A stretch of 64,000 nucleotides of DNA from an uncultured Schlesneria sp. (GTDB taxonomy: Bacteria; Planctomycetota; Planctomycetia; Planctomycetales; Planctomycetaceae): positions 1-64,000 of the forward strand of contig CAIQIR010000162.1 of the NCBI GenBank assembly GCA_903871875.1, written 5' to 3'. Below are positions 63,934 to 64,000 of the stretch, piece by piece; within the stretch, counting starts at the first letter, position 1, and every line of letters starts with the position of its first letter. The notes under the pieces were generated by a model. That model searched no databases. It was not told the origin of the DNA and was given only the letters and a program-made list of their open reading frames with translations. Position numbers and translations under genes: made by a program.

Positions 63934-64000
63934 TGGGCGCGGCGGCCTCCGCGGAAGCACACCTTTTACGACGTCCGTAGGGGGTGCCGATTTGCCGAAC

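Overview
The window looks like chromosomal DNA from a motile member of the Planctomycetota. By eye its G+C is in the mid-50s percent. The clade-typical signs are an exported protein with a LEPR-XLL-like N-terminus, a Tat-signal DUF1501 protein, a Tat-signal Gfo/Idh/MocA oxidoreductase, exported HEAT and squalene-cyclase-like repeat proteins, TPR/SPINDLY-type glycosyltransferases, a histone-H1-like Lys/Ala-rich small protein and a SecD-SecF fusion. Genus cannot be fixed from the sequence alone. I recognise no rRNA, tRNA, CRISPR array or intact insertion sequence.

Layout. 0.3-9.3 kb: a secreted S53 (sedolisin) peptidase; a methyltransferase plus FAD-dependent reductase pair; an S41 C-terminal processing peptidase followed closely by a DUF58 protein; an exported squalene-cyclase-like repeat protein; a tiny lipoprotein. 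9.4-21 kb: an MFS transporter, a DUF1501 protein, a bacterial myo-inositol oxygenase with every metal ligand conserved, an exported CX4CH-motif protein, a second tiny lipoprotein, a Gfo/Idh/MocA oxidoreductase, a DUF2156 protein, dapF and an alanine-glyoxylate-type aminotransferase. 21-28.4 kb: a ComEA-like protein and, on the minus strand, the flagellar block flhA-flhF-flhG-fliA-fliN-like, which supplies the export gate, the placement GTPase and ATPase, the flagellar sigma factor and a switch-type SpoA protein. 28.7-39.4 kb: queF, an exported VOC protein, an exported HEAT protein with an embedded pseudo-receiver, a PIN-TRAM protein divergent from a dynamin-like GTPase, a PhoPQ-activated-pathogenicity-type exported hydrolase behind a perfect 20-bp palindrome, and two membrane proteins.

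39.7-44.6 kb is a signalling region: a sigma-54 activator with a variant GAFTGA loop, the H1-like protein, a single-domain receiver and an FHA-GAF-histidine kinase, with two strong inverted repeats between them. 44.7-49.7 kb is the conserved tgt-yajC-secDF module; tgt and queF both serve queuosine in tRNA. 50-55.9 kb holds two tandem TPR-SPINDLY O-GlcNAc-transferase-like paralogues and a membrane protein. 55.9-57.6 kb is a gene-poor stretch with what looks like an integrase tail, a strong-looking promoter and GTTGATC units spaced one helical turn apart. 57.6-64 kb: a large MscK-like mechanosensitive channel, then a partner-switching set (STAS antagonist and RsbW-type kinase) beside a PAS/Fis regulator whose AAA+ module has lost its Walker A lysine and GAFTGA loop.

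The best leads for undescribed biology are that PAS/Fis regulator with its STAS/RsbW neighbours, the exported HEAT pseudo-receiver protein, the FlhG with Arg in place of the P-loop lysine, the tandem OGT pair, the H1-like protein and the helically phased repeats in the 55.9-57.6 kb island.
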